A stretch of 64,000 nucleotides of DNA, from NCBI RefSeq assembly GCF_004363695.1, contig NZ_SNZC01000002.1:124001-188000 (forward strand), written 5' to 3'. The stretch comes from Flavobacterium cheniae (GTDB lineage: Bacteria; Bacteroidota; Bacteroidia; Flavobacteriales; Flavobacteriaceae). This document shows positions 16,566 to 24,677 of this stretch, one piece after another (the stretch's first letter is position 1; each line of letters opens with the position of its first letter). Position numbers and translations under genes: made by a program. The notes under the pieces were generated by a model. The model made no database searches, was not told where the DNA came from, and was given only the letters and a program-made list of their open reading frames with translations.

Positions 16566-19500
16566 ATGAAAAAAACTGTTTCTATTTTATTAATTTTCTT
16601 TCTGTTTTTTAGTTTAAAAACATATAGTCAAGGAGGCGCATCATCTTGTGCTGAATTGGCGGCTAATCCTGCAGCATATCAATCTTGTGCAACAAGTATT
16701 CCTTTTAGCAGCTCTACTGGTGGAAATGGAGAAAGTTTTACTTCAACCTGTATTCCAACACAATATGTTGGTCCTACCTGGTTTTTTATTGAAATTGACA
16801 CCCCAGGAGATGTTACACTACAAATTAGTCAACAAAATTTAGCGGGTAATGGTACCGATGTTGATTTTGTATTATGGGGACCTTTTCAAAACTTAAACAA
16901 CATTTGTAATCAATTAAACACTACTAATGAAGTAGATTGTAGTTACTTACCAGACAATGTTGAAACTGTAAGCATTCCAAATAGTAATGCTGGAGATTTA
17001 TATGTAATTGTAATTGATAATTATTCTGGTCAGGCTGGAAACATTACTGTTTCACAAACGGGAGGTTCAGGAAGTACCAATTGTGATTTTTTATCTTCAG
17101 TAACCTTAAACAACACTGATGGTTCTCTTTTAACCAATTTAGACTATTGCAAACCTGATACTAAAGAAATAGTAGCTACAATAGATATTTCTGATTTTCC
17201 GGGCGTTCCTACTAACTTAAGATTTAATTACACTTGGTTTAAAGATAATATTCAAATCAATGCAGTTTCTAATTCAACAACTTCAACCAACAGTTTAATT
17301 GTTTCAGAAAGCGGCATTTATAAAGTAGTTACAACAGCTTATGACATTACAGTAAATCCGACAGGAAACTTAACTGGTTTAAGAGTGAGTGAATCAGAAG
17401 CTAATTTAAAATTTCATGTAAAACCTGATGTTAGTATTTCAAATTCTAATACCGTTTGCTTGAATTCGAACCCAATATTATCATCAAATATTATTAATAA
17501 TGCGGATTTAAATGCTACTATTGATGTTTTAAGTTATCAATGGTATCGGAATAACACCCTTATAAATGGAGCTACAACAAATACGTTTACTCCAACTCTT
17601 CCAGGGGACTACTTTGTAAAAGTTATCAATACACCTTGCTCGGAAACAGATTCAAATGTAATACGAATCATTGCTAATCCTAACATTCAAATTGCAACAG
17701 ATACTACAATTTGCGAAGAAGACACCTATATTATTACTTCATCAAATGCAAATGCAAGTATAAATTCTGGATTAACTTATCAATGGTTTAGAGATGGAAT
17801 TGCCATAACTGGAGCAAATAATTCGACTTATACCGTAACTAAATTTAATCAAACACTTAATACTACGGTACAATATTATTTAGAAACCACCGAACAAGGA
17901 ACTTGTACAAATACCTCAAATTCAGTTTCAATTACTATTAATGCTTTACCTGTAATTAATTCGGTTTTAACTACTTTAGAACAATGTGACTACATCAACA
18001 ATACTCTTGATGGAATTGCTGAAACTAACTTATTACAACTTTATAATTATTTTACGAATAACACTCCTGGATTAACCCTTAATTTCTATGCTGACGCTGG
18101 ACTAACACAGTTAATAACTAATCCTACGAATCATGTTAATACTACATCTCCATTTTTACAAACCGTTTATGTAAAAGCGATAAATGAAAATGTGACTCCA
18201 AATTGTACTTCGGTGGGTGTTGGTAGTTTTGTGCTTCAAATTAATCCAACAAGTGTTGCTAACTATCCAAATATTCCAGCTGTTTGTCCAGAAATCAATC
18301 AAAACTATGGGTTTGTAAATTTTGATGCTCAACGTATCTTAATTAAAAACACTTATTTTGCGAGTTCAGATGTAAGTATTTCTTTTCATTTGAATACATC
18401 TGATGCCTCAACGGGTTTAAACGGATTGACTAATTTAAGCCAAATTCCAGTTGGAACTACAACTGTTTTCACTAGAGTAATTTCAAATACAACGCAAAGT
18501 TGTGAAGGAATTGGTACTTTTGAAGTTATTGTTACACAAGCGCCATTACAAAATATTGTAGATAATGAATCCGTTTGTCTTTTAGATTCGTTTTTATTGA
18601 ACGCTAAGGATGGTGAAGCTTTAGCAGGACAAAATCCTTCTGTTACTGTTTCTTATTTCAATACTTTTGATAATGCGAGAGACAATGTTTTTGTTATAAA
18701 TAAAAATATTCCTCTTCCATTGACATTAGGAAATCGCACAATTTTTGCTCGTTTATTTGATACACTAACTGGATGTACTTCAATTATAAACTTTACTATT
18801 ACGGTTTTCCCAAATCCAATTATTGTACAACCTTCACCTATTCGTCATTGTGGTGATGTGACGGCTACTTTTGATTTAAATAGTAGAATTAATCAAATCA
18901 CTAATGGGAATTTAAACTATCAAGTTACGTTTTATGCTAATAATGCTGACGTACTAGCAAATAATCCGATTGCAACACCTGATAATTACACAAGTTCCAC
19001 AGCAACTATAATTTGTAAAGTTGTTGATGCTACTAATAATTCTTGTGAAGCATTTACTACTTTAAATCTTGTAGTAATGGCATTACCTGGAAGCAATTCT
19101 AATCCAACTCAAATGGAATTATGTAACGATTCTGGTTTTGACTATTTTGATTTGACTTCTAGAGAAATTGAGATGGCTGGTTCGACACCAATTAATACAA
19201 TAAATTTTAGATATTATACAGAATTACCAGATGCTTTAGCAAACGCGAATACAAATCGTATAACTACACCAAGTAATTTCTTAAATACAACTATCAATTT
19301 TCAAAAAATATATGTTCGATTAAATAGCAGAACTAATATTGATAGCGAAACTGGAGTTGCTTGTTTTAAAATATTGGAATTGGACTTATATGTTAGACCT
19401 TATCCGGTAAATTATCTTTTAAACGAACCGTACACTATTTGTATTGACCAACTAAATAATATTACATATCCTGTTGAAATAAAAACGCAATTAAACAGCA

Positions 19501-20168
19501 CAGATTACACTTTTCAATGGTACAATGGTCATGATGCAGTAGCTGGAAATGAAATTATTGGACAAACAGGTACTTCATTTACCACTTCAACTGTTGGACA
19601 ATATTCGGTAGTGGTTACTAACATTTCTAATGCAGCCAATTGTTCGTCTACATTTAATCTTAGCACACAAAATTCGATAGTACCTAATTCCGTTACAATT
19701 AACCCAAATGAATTAATCGCTTTTGGAACGGATAATACAGTAACAGCAATCGTAACTCCAACATCTAACGATTATTTATATTCGATTGATGGAACATATT
19801 TTCAGTCAAGTAATGTGTTTACTAACATTCCTGGCGGCGACTATACTTTAACCGTTATCAATAAATTTGGTTGTGGCGATGTTAGTGCAACATTTACTAT
19901 TGTAGATTATCCTAATTATTTTACTCCAAACGGAGATGGCTACAATGATACATGGAATATTAAAGGAAGTAGCGCTTTAGATTTGGCAATCATAAGAATT
20001 TTTGATCGCTATGGAAAGTTAATCAAACAAATTGACCCGAATGGCAATGGATGGAATGGAACATTCAACAATGAACTATTACCATCAACAGATTATTGGT
20101 TTACAATTGAATACACAAAAAATAATATTACTAAAGAATTTAAAGGACATTTTAGTTTAATCCGATAA
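16566..20168 (+). CDS. T9SS type B sorting domain secreted protein with Ig-like repeats
   Basis: A 1200-residue surface or secreted protein. A signal peptide (ILLIFFLFFSLKTYSQ) is followed by a Cys-containing beta-sandwich domain (about 25-180: PTWFFIEIDTPGDVTLQIS, DVDFVLWGPF). A long series of Ig/PKD-like units comes next (YQWYRNNTLINGA, YQWFRDGIAITGA, FQWYNGHDAVAGN). The last 85 residues are the gliding-type CHU_C domain (NYFTPNGDGYNDTW, IRIFDRYGKLI, GWNG), the type B signal for T9SS export. Its role is probably adhesion or gliding-related surface binding; this is inference. Expected partners are SprA/Plug components, one of which is at 35179. A strong terminator follows. Confidence 0.92.
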   Translation: MKKTVSILLIFFLFFSLKTYSQGGASSCAELAANPAAYQSCATSIPFSSSTGGNGESFTSTCIPTQYVGPTWFFIEIDTPGDVTLQISQQNLAGNGTDVDFVLWGPFQNLNNICNQLNTTNEVDCSYLPDNVETVSIPNSNAGDLYVIVIDNYSGQAGNITVSQTGGSGSTNCDFLSSVTLNNTDGSLLTNLDYCKPDTKEIVATIDISDFPGVPTNLRFNYTWFKDNIQINAVSNSTTSTNSLIVSESGIYKVVTTAYDITVNPTGNLTGLRVSESEANLKFHVKPDVSISNSNTVCLNSNPILSSNIINNADLNATIDVLSYQWYRNNTLINGATTNTFTPTLPGDYFVKVINTPCSETDSNVIRIIANPNIQIATDTTICEEDTYIITSSNANASINSGLTYQWFRDGIAITGANNSTYTVTKFNQTLNTTVQYYLETTEQGTCTNTSNSVSITINALPVINSVLTTLEQCDYINNTLDGIAETNLLQLYNYFTNNTPGLTLNFYADAGLTQLITNPTNHVNTTSPFLQTVYVKAINENVTPNCTSVGVGSFVLQINPTSVANYPNIPAVCPEINQNYGFVNFDAQRILIKNTYFASSDVSISFHLNTSDASTGLNGLTNLSQIPVGTTTVFTRVISNTTQSCEGIGTFEVIVTQAPLQNIVDNESVCLLDSFLLNAKDGEALAGQNPSVTVSYFNTFDNARDNVFVINKNIPLPLTLGNRTIFARLFDTLTGCTSIINFTITVFPNPIIVQPSPIRHCGDVTATFDLNSRINQITNGNLNYQVTFYANNADVLANNPIATPDNYTSSTATIICKVVDATNNSCEAFTTLNLVVMALPGSNSNPTQMELCNDSGFDYFDLTSREIEMAGSTPINTINFRYYTELPDALANANTNRITTPSNFLNTTINFQKIYVRLNSRTNIDSETGVACFKILELDLYVRPYPVNYLLNEPYTICIDQLNNITYPVEIKTQLNSTDYTFQWYNGHDAVAGNEIIGQTGTSFTTSTVGQYSVVVTNISNAANCSSTFNLSTQNSIVPNSVTINPNELIAFGTDNTVTAIVTPTSNDYLYSIDGTYFQSSNVFTNIPGGDYTLTVINKFGCGDVSATFTIVDYPNYFTPNGDGYNDTWNIKGSSALDLAIIRIFDRYGKLIKQIDPNGNGWNGTFNNELLPSTDYWFTIEYTKNNITKEFKGHFSLIR

Positions 20169-20185
20169 ATGAAAAAATAGAGCAA

Positions 20186-20218
20186 TAAAAAAGCCTTCGC
20201 AATGCGAAGGCTTTTTTT
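20186..20218. terminator. Bidirectional terminator between the T9SS protein and the RRM gene
   Basis: GCCTTCGC-AAT-GCGAAGGC (20193-20211) has an A-run before and a T-run after it, so it works on both strands between two convergent genes. Confidence 0.85.
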
Positions 20219-20240
20219 CGTTTTATATCCAAAAAATATA

Positions 20241-20576
20241 TTAGTAACGACCTCTTGAGTTGTTATCTCTATTGTTAGAGTAACCGCCTCTACTTCCACC
20301 AGCGTTACGATCGAAGCTTCTTCTTTCGCCTTCTGGTTTTGGTTCAGATTTGTTAACAACGATTTTTCTACCTTCGATAGTTCCACCGTTTAATTCGTCG
20401 ATTGCTTTTTGAGCCTCAGCATCATTAGCCATTTCAACAAATCCAAATCCTTTACTTCTTCCGGTAAATTTGTCAGAGATAATTTTAACTGATTCAACAG
20501 CTCCATACTCTTCAAAATAACCTCTTAAATCTGCTTCCTCTACACTGAAAGGAAGACTTCCTACAAAAATGTTCAT
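20241..20576 (-). CDS. RRM-domain RNA-binding protein
   Basis: A 111-residue cytoplasmic protein. One RNA recognition motif spans residues 1-80, with RNP2 (NIFVGSLP) at the start and RNP1 (KGFGFVEM) at about 43-50. A Gly/Arg/Asn-rich tail (GGSRGGYSNNRDNNSRGRY) follows, like the glycine-rich small RNA-binding proteins of Bacteroidota and cyanobacteria, which bind single-stranded RNA and are often tied to cold or stress. Its own promoter is visible upstream. Confidence 0.9.
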   Translation of the reverse strand: MNIFVGSLPFSVEEADLRGYFEEYGAVESVKIISDKFTGRSKGFGFVEMANDAEAQKAIDELNGGTIEGRKIVVNKSEPKPEGERRSFDRNAGGSRGGYSNNRDNNSRGRY

Positions 20577-20598
20577 CTATGAAAAATTTAATTCCTTA

Positions 20599-20627
20599 CA
20601 AAGGTAGACTATTTAATGTTGCCAAAA
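20599..20627 (-). promoter_or_regulatory. Promoter of the RRM gene
   Basis: On the minus strand TTTTGG (20622-20627) is followed after about 16 bases by the exact -7 element TACCTTTG (20599-20606), 22 bases before the start codon. Confidence 0.55.
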
Positions 20628-20735
20628 GGTTAAAGTTTGGTTTATTTTCAAAAACAAGCCTTATTAGCTAAAAAATTCAAAATCAAAAAGTTAGTTTTTT
20701 GATAATTTTTTAATTTTATAGAAATTTTTCAACAA

Positions 20736-20763
20736 AAAAGGACAACCATTCGATTGTCCCTTT
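20736..20763 (-). terminator. Terminator after the CoA-transferase gene
   Basis: On the minus strand GGACAA and TTGTCC pair around an 8-base loop, followed by a T-run (A-run on the plus strand at 20734-20739). The remaining gap up to the RRM promoter is AT-rich with only an imperfect hairpin. Confidence 0.7.
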
Positions 20764-20781
20764 CTATAGTTTAGTTCTTAT

Positions 20782-22056
20782 TTATTTACAACCTGTCATT
20801 TCATAGTAAGCACGTTCTACTGCTTCTTGATGATTTGGATGTGCAATTCTTACTAACTCTTTAACTCTTTGTTTTAAAGTTTTTCCATATAAATCAGCAA
20901 TACCATTTTCGGTGATAATGTAATGGGCGTGTGCTCTAGTAGTTACAACACCAGCTCCTTGTTTTAAATAAGGCACAATTCTACTTTCACCTCTTTTAGT
21001 AATCGAAGGCAGAGCAATAATTGCTTTTCCACCTTCACTTAATGATGCTCCCCGAATAAAATCCATTTGTCCTCCAACTCCAGAATACATAGTACTTCCG
21101 ATAGAATCGGCACAAACTTGACCTGTTAAATCTACTTCTATAGCCGAATTAATAGCAACCATTCTTGGATTTCTACGTATACGAGCAGTATCATTTACCA
21201 TAGACGATTCTTTCATTTCTATAAACGGATTATCATCTACAAAATCATACAAACGTTTCGAACCCATTAAAAATGTTGCCAATGCTCTACCTCTTAAAGT
21301 TCCTTTATAATTACAATTAATGACATCATTTTCTATTAAATCGATAACACCATCAGAAAACATTTCTGTATGTAATCCTAAATCTTTATGATTGGTTAAC
21401 TTACTCAAAGCTGCATTTGGAATAGAACCAATTCCCATTTGAAGTGTACTTTTATCTTCAATTAAAGAAGCAACATAAGTTCCGATTTTTTCTTCTTCAG
21501 ATGTAAATGGGGTTACTTCATGAGCAAAAATTGGCACATTAACTTCTACTAAATAATCTATTTCCGAAACATGCAGAATTCCATCTCCAAAAGTTCTTGG
21601 CATTTGTGGATTCACTTGAGCAATAACAATTTTCGCATTTTCAATAGCTGCTACCGAAGCTTCAACCGAAACACCTAACGAACAATAACCATGACTATCT
21701 GGAGGCGAAACATGTATAAATGCCACATCTAATTTTACTACATTTTTACGAAACAATAATGGTAATTCACTCAAAAAAACCGGTGTATACGAACCATTTC
21801 CCGCTTTTAACGTATGACGAACATTAGCTCCAATAAAAAAAGAATTCACGTGAAAACTTTCAGCTAATTCAGGATTAGCATAAGGCGCATCGCCTTCGGT
21901 GTGTAAATGGCAAACTTCTACATTTCTAAGCTCAGAAGCTCTATCGGTTAATGCTTTTGTTAAGATTGTTGGTGTAGCTGCCGCGGCTTGAACATAAACT
22001 CTGTCGCCACTTTTTACTACTTGTACAGCTTCCGCTGCGGTTACATATTTTCCCAT
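20782..22056 (-). CDS. Acetyl-CoA hydrolase/transferase family protein (4-hydroxybutyrate CoA-transferase-like)
   Basis: A 424-residue family I CoA-transferase or acyl-CoA hydrolase, cytoplasmic. The N-terminal half has HVSPPDSHGYCSLGVSVEA and the C-terminal half GIGSIPNAALSKL. The likely catalytic Glu is in NSAIEVDLTGQVCADS, and the glycine loop YSGVGGQMDFIRGA follows. These are the marks of the group containing 4-hydroxybutyrate CoA-transferase and acetate-forming hydrolases. The exact acyl group cannot be set from sequence. It is a single gene with a -7 element upstream and a terminator downstream. Confidence 0.88.
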   Translation of the reverse strand: MGKYVTAAEAVQVVKSGDRVYVQAAAATPTILTKALTDRASELRNVEVCHLHTEGDAPYANPELAESFHVNSFFIGANVRHTLKAGNGSYTPVFLSELPLLFRKNVVKLDVAFIHVSPPDSHGYCSLGVSVEASVAAIENAKIVIAQVNPQMPRTFGDGILHVSEIDYLVEVNVPIFAHEVTPFTSEEEKIGTYVASLIEDKSTLQMGIGSIPNAALSKLTNHKDLGLHTEMFSDGVIDLIENDVINCNYKGTLRGRALATFLMGSKRLYDFVDDNPFIEMKESSMVNDTARIRRNPRMVAINSAIEVDLTGQVCADSIGSTMYSGVGGQMDFIRGASLSEGGKAIIALPSITKRGESRIVPYLKQGAGVVTTRAHAHYIITENGIADLYGKTLKQRVKELVRIAHPNHQEAVERAYYEMTGCK

Positions 22057-22076
22057 ACCTAATGAAATTTATACTG

Positions 22077-22084
22077 CAAATTTA
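22077..22084 (-). promoter_or_regulatory. -7 element TAAATTTG of the CoA-transferase gene
   Basis: An exact TAnnTTTG match on the minus strand, ending 20 bases before the start codon at 22056. Confidence 0.45.
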
Positions 22085-22187
22085 TGTTGGAATTTAAGCA
22101 TAAAATATGATAATTCTCATTTTAAATTTAGAAGTTAGATGTCCGAATTATCACATAATAGTTTGAGATTTAAAATTAAAGTTATTC

Positions 22188-22213
22188 TTGAAATTGAAAT
22201 TGAACTTGAATTT
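22188..22213 (+). repeat. Hexamer tandem repeat TTGAAN in the map promoter
   Basis: Four TTGAA(A/A/C/T) units start at 22188, 22194, 22200 and 22206, with a fifth TTG at 22212. They fill the space between the -33 and -7 positions. Confidence 0.7.
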
Positions 22214-22222
22214 GTATTTTTG
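22194..22222 (+). promoter_or_regulatory. Promoter of map
   Basis: TTG at 22194 is followed after 18 bases by TATTTTTG (22215-22222), an exact -7 match, 17 bases before the ATG. Confidence 0.55.
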
Positions 22223-22239
22223 CCTCGAAATTTTGCATT

Positions 22240-23058
22240 ATGATCGTAATTAAAACCTTAGAAGAAATAGAATTGATGCGCGAAAGTGCTTTGATTGTTT
22301 CGAAAACATTAGGAATGATTGCTAAGGAAATTAAACCTGGCGTTACTACTTTATATTTAGATAAATTAGCAGAAGATTTTCTTCGTTCGCACGGAGCTGA
22401 GCCTGCATTTTTAGGAATGTACGGATTCCCAAACTCGCTATGTATGAGTCCAAACACACAAGTAGTTCATGGTATTCCGAACAATGTTCCATTGCAAGAT
22501 GGCGATATCATTTCGGTAGACTGTGGTGCTTTTAAAAATGGTTTTTATGGCGATCATGCGTACACTTTTGAAGTAGGTGAAGTTGCTCCAGAAACTAAAA
22601 AACTACTTCAAGTTACCAAAGAATCTTTATACGTTGGAATTCGCGAAACTAAAGTGGGCAATCGTGTAGAAGATATCGGACATGCAATTCAACAATACTG
22701 CGAAAGTCATGGTTATGGTGTAGTTCGTGAATTATGCGGACACGGTTTAGGGAGAAAAATGCACGAAGATCCAGAAGTTCCAAATTACGGAAAACGAGGT
22801 CGTGGAAAAAAATTAGTCAACGGAATGGTTATCGCAATCGAACCGATGATTAATATGGGAACCAAAAACATCAAACAACATAAAGACGGCTGGACAATTA
22901 CAACAGCCGACGGAAAGCCAAGTGCACATTTTGAACACGATGTTGCCATTGTAAACGGAAAACCTGAATTGTTATCCACTTTTGCTTACATCTATGATGC
23001 TTTAGGAATTGTGAGTAACGAAGAAGATGGGTTGAGACAAAAACCATTAATATTATAA
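22240..23058 (+). CDS. map: Type I methionyl aminopeptidase
   Basis: A 272-residue cytoplasmic enzyme that removes the initiator Met from new proteins. All five metal ligands are present: Asp94 (SVDCGAF), Asp105 (GDHAYTF), His168 (GHGLGRKMH), Glu201 (IAIEPM) and Glu232 (FEHDVAI), three residues before the E. coli numbering throughout. Length is normal for type I without N-terminal extension. A hexamer repeat fills its promoter. The next gene follows after 16 bases. Confidence 0.97.
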   Translation: MIVIKTLEEIELMRESALIVSKTLGMIAKEIKPGVTTLYLDKLAEDFLRSHGAEPAFLGMYGFPNSLCMSPNTQVVHGIPNNVPLQDGDIISVDCGAFKNGFYGDHAYTFEVGEVAPETKKLLQVTKESLYVGIRETKVGNRVEDIGHAIQQYCESHGYGVVRELCGHGLGRKMHEDPEVPNYGKRGRGKKLVNGMVIAIEPMINMGTKNIKQHKDGWTITTADGKPSAHFEHDVAIVNGKPELLSTFAYIYDALGIVSNEEDGLRQKPLIL

Positions 23059-23074
23059 CAAACTCTTTTAATGT

Positions 23075-23863
23075 ATGAATTGTAAAACTTGCAATAATCC
23101 TTATGAAAACACCGCACAATACTGTTCAAATTGTGGTGCTAAAATAGTTGATGACAGACTTTCATTAAAAGGAACTTGGGAAGAATTTATTGGTCCTTTT
23201 TTTAGTTGGGATAATAATTTTTGGAGAACTTTCTTTGGTTTGTTTAAAAATCCTAAAGATGTATTAGCAGCCTATATTTCTGGTGCCAGAAAAAAATATT
23301 TTCATCCTTTTTCCTATATAATTTTATATGCTACGATAGCTGTTTTTTTCTATAAATTTTTCCCAATGGAAATAATCATGGATTATTCAGAAGGTTTTAC
23401 AAAAGGCTATAATTCGACAAATTCCTCAAGTAATGTCCCTAAAATAGACATGAAAGGTTATATGGAAACATTAATGAGTTATTACAACTTTTTTGTGTTG
23501 TTGTTAATCCCTATATATGCCCTGACTAGTTACATTATATTCAATAAAAGAGGTCATAATTTCTTCGAACATTTGGTATTTAATAGTTACTTACAAACAA
23601 ACTTAGGGTTTATATCATTAGTATTACAAGTTATTTTAGTAAATATGTTAGGAATGAGTTTTGGTACTTATTCTATACTATTTTTGTTTTTATTCATATT
23701 TTTTACACTTTATGCTTTTAAAGAATTATATAATCAAAATTTAAAACAAAGTATTGCTTCCGGAATTAAATACCTACTGCTTTTCTTTGGATTATACATA
23801 GGTATAATAATCGCATTTTCTCTTCTATTTGGAATTATATACGCCATAACTTTAATGAAATGA
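23075..23863 (+). CDS. DUF3667 domain membrane protein with zinc ribbon
   Basis: A 262-residue integral membrane protein. An N-terminal zinc ribbon (CKTCNN then CSNCG, residues 3-20) is followed by a conserved amphipathic part (FFGLFKNPKDVLAAYISGARKKY, in two pieces). Four to five membrane segments follow (about 70-90, 130-150, 170-195, 200-215, 235-255). This is the DUF3667 pattern; function unknown. A second member lies at 36429. The stop overlaps the next gene by 4 bases (ATGA), so it is coupled to the methyltransferase. Confidence 0.75.
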   Translation: MNCKTCNNPYENTAQYCSNCGAKIVDDRLSLKGTWEEFIGPFFSWDNNFWRTFFGLFKNPKDVLAAYISGARKKYFHPFSYIILYATIAVFFYKFFPMEIIMDYSEGFTKGYNSTNSSSNVPKIDMKGYMETLMSYYNFFVLLLIPIYALTSYIIFNKRGHNFFEHLVFNSYLQTNLGFISLVLQVILVNMLGMSFGTYSILFLFLFIFFTLYAFKELYNQNLKQSIASGIKYLLLFFGLYIGIIIAFSLLFGIIYAITLMK

Positions 23864-24624
23864 AAAAACTTTTTAAACTTATATTAAACACTATTCCTCG
23901 TCCGATATTGATTCGATTGAGTATTGTAGTGCGTCCTATTTTGGCTTTTTTATTAAAGGGAAGTCGTTTTACGGATCCGATTGATGGCAAAAGCTTTCGC
24001 ATGTTTTTACCTTATGGCTATGGAACACAACGAAACAATGTATTATCACCAAGTACGCTTTCATTGGAAAGACACCGCTTGTTGTGGTTGTATTTACAAA
24101 ACGAAACCGATTTTTTTACCGCTCCAAAAAAAGTATTACACTTTGCGCCTGAACAAGAATTTTACAAGCGTTTTAAAAAACAATCAAATTTAGATTACAC
24201 AACTACCGATTTATTTTCGCCTTTGGCAGATGTAAAAGCAGATATTTGTAATTTACCTTTTGAAGATAACTCATATGATATGATTTTGTGTAATCACGTT
24301 TTGGAGCATATTCCAGATGACACGAAAGCTATGCAAGAATTATATCGTGTTTTAAGACCAGGCGGAATGGGAATCTTTCAAATTCCACAAGATTTATCAA
24401 GAGCTACCACTTTTGCAGATGATTCGATAACTGACCCAAAAGAAAGAGCTAAAATCTTCGGACAATATGATCACGTTAGAGTTTACGGAAGAGATTACTT
24501 TGATAAACTAAGAAGCATTGGTTTTAAAGTAGAAGAAGTAGATTACACCAAAACAATTGCTCCCGAATTAGTAGAAAAATATTGTTTAGCAAAAGGAGAA
24601 ATTATTCCGGTTTGTTATAAATAA
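23860..24624 (+). CDS. Class I SAM-dependent methyltransferase
   Basis: A 254-residue methyltransferase. The C-terminal half has the Methyltransf_11 core: VLHFAPEQEFYKRF as motif I-like region, DICNLPFEDNSYDMILCNH, then LEHIPDD and LYRVLRPGGMGIFQIP. The opening 60 residues are basic and hydrophobic (RPILIRLSIVVRPILAFLL) and may touch the membrane. The acceptor is unknown. It is the last gene of the map - DUF3667 - methyltransferase run, with a shared terminator after it. Confidence 0.85.
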   Translation: MKKLFKLILNTIPRPILIRLSIVVRPILAFLLKGSRFTDPIDGKSFRMFLPYGYGTQRNNVLSPSTLSLERHRLLWLYLQNETDFFTAPKKVLHFAPEQEFYKRFKKQSNLDYTTTDLFSPLADVKADICNLPFEDNSYDMILCNHVLEHIPDDTKAMQELYRVLRPGGMGIFQIPQDLSRATTFADDSITDPKERAKIFGQYDHVRVYGRDYFDKLRSIGFKVEEVDYTKTIAPELVEKYCLAKGEIIPVCYK

Positions 24625-24625
24625 A

Positions 24626-24657
24626 AAAATCCCGCAATCATTACAATTGCGGGATTT
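24626..24657. terminator. Bidirectional terminator between the methyltransferase and M16 genes
   Basis: AATCCCGCAA and TTGCGGGATT pair around a short loop (24628-24656), with an A-run on one side; it lies between two convergent genes. Confidence 0.8.
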
Positions 24658-24677
24658 TGAATTTAATAAAAACCTAT

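Noticed and set aside
16566..20168. Possible cargo of the neighbouring TolC exporter
   Set aside because: The protein has a signal peptide and a T9SS type B end domain, so it uses a different route; there is a possible terminator between the units.
20093..20386. 97-codon minus-strand frame across the RRM gene end and the T9SS gene end
   Set aside because: It lies in another frame of the RRM gene and crosses the terminator; composition is that of a shadow frame.
20640..20735. AT-rich imperfect palindrome between the RRM promoter and the CoA-transferase terminator
   Set aside because: Pairing is broken and made of A/T runs, as expected by chance in this base composition.
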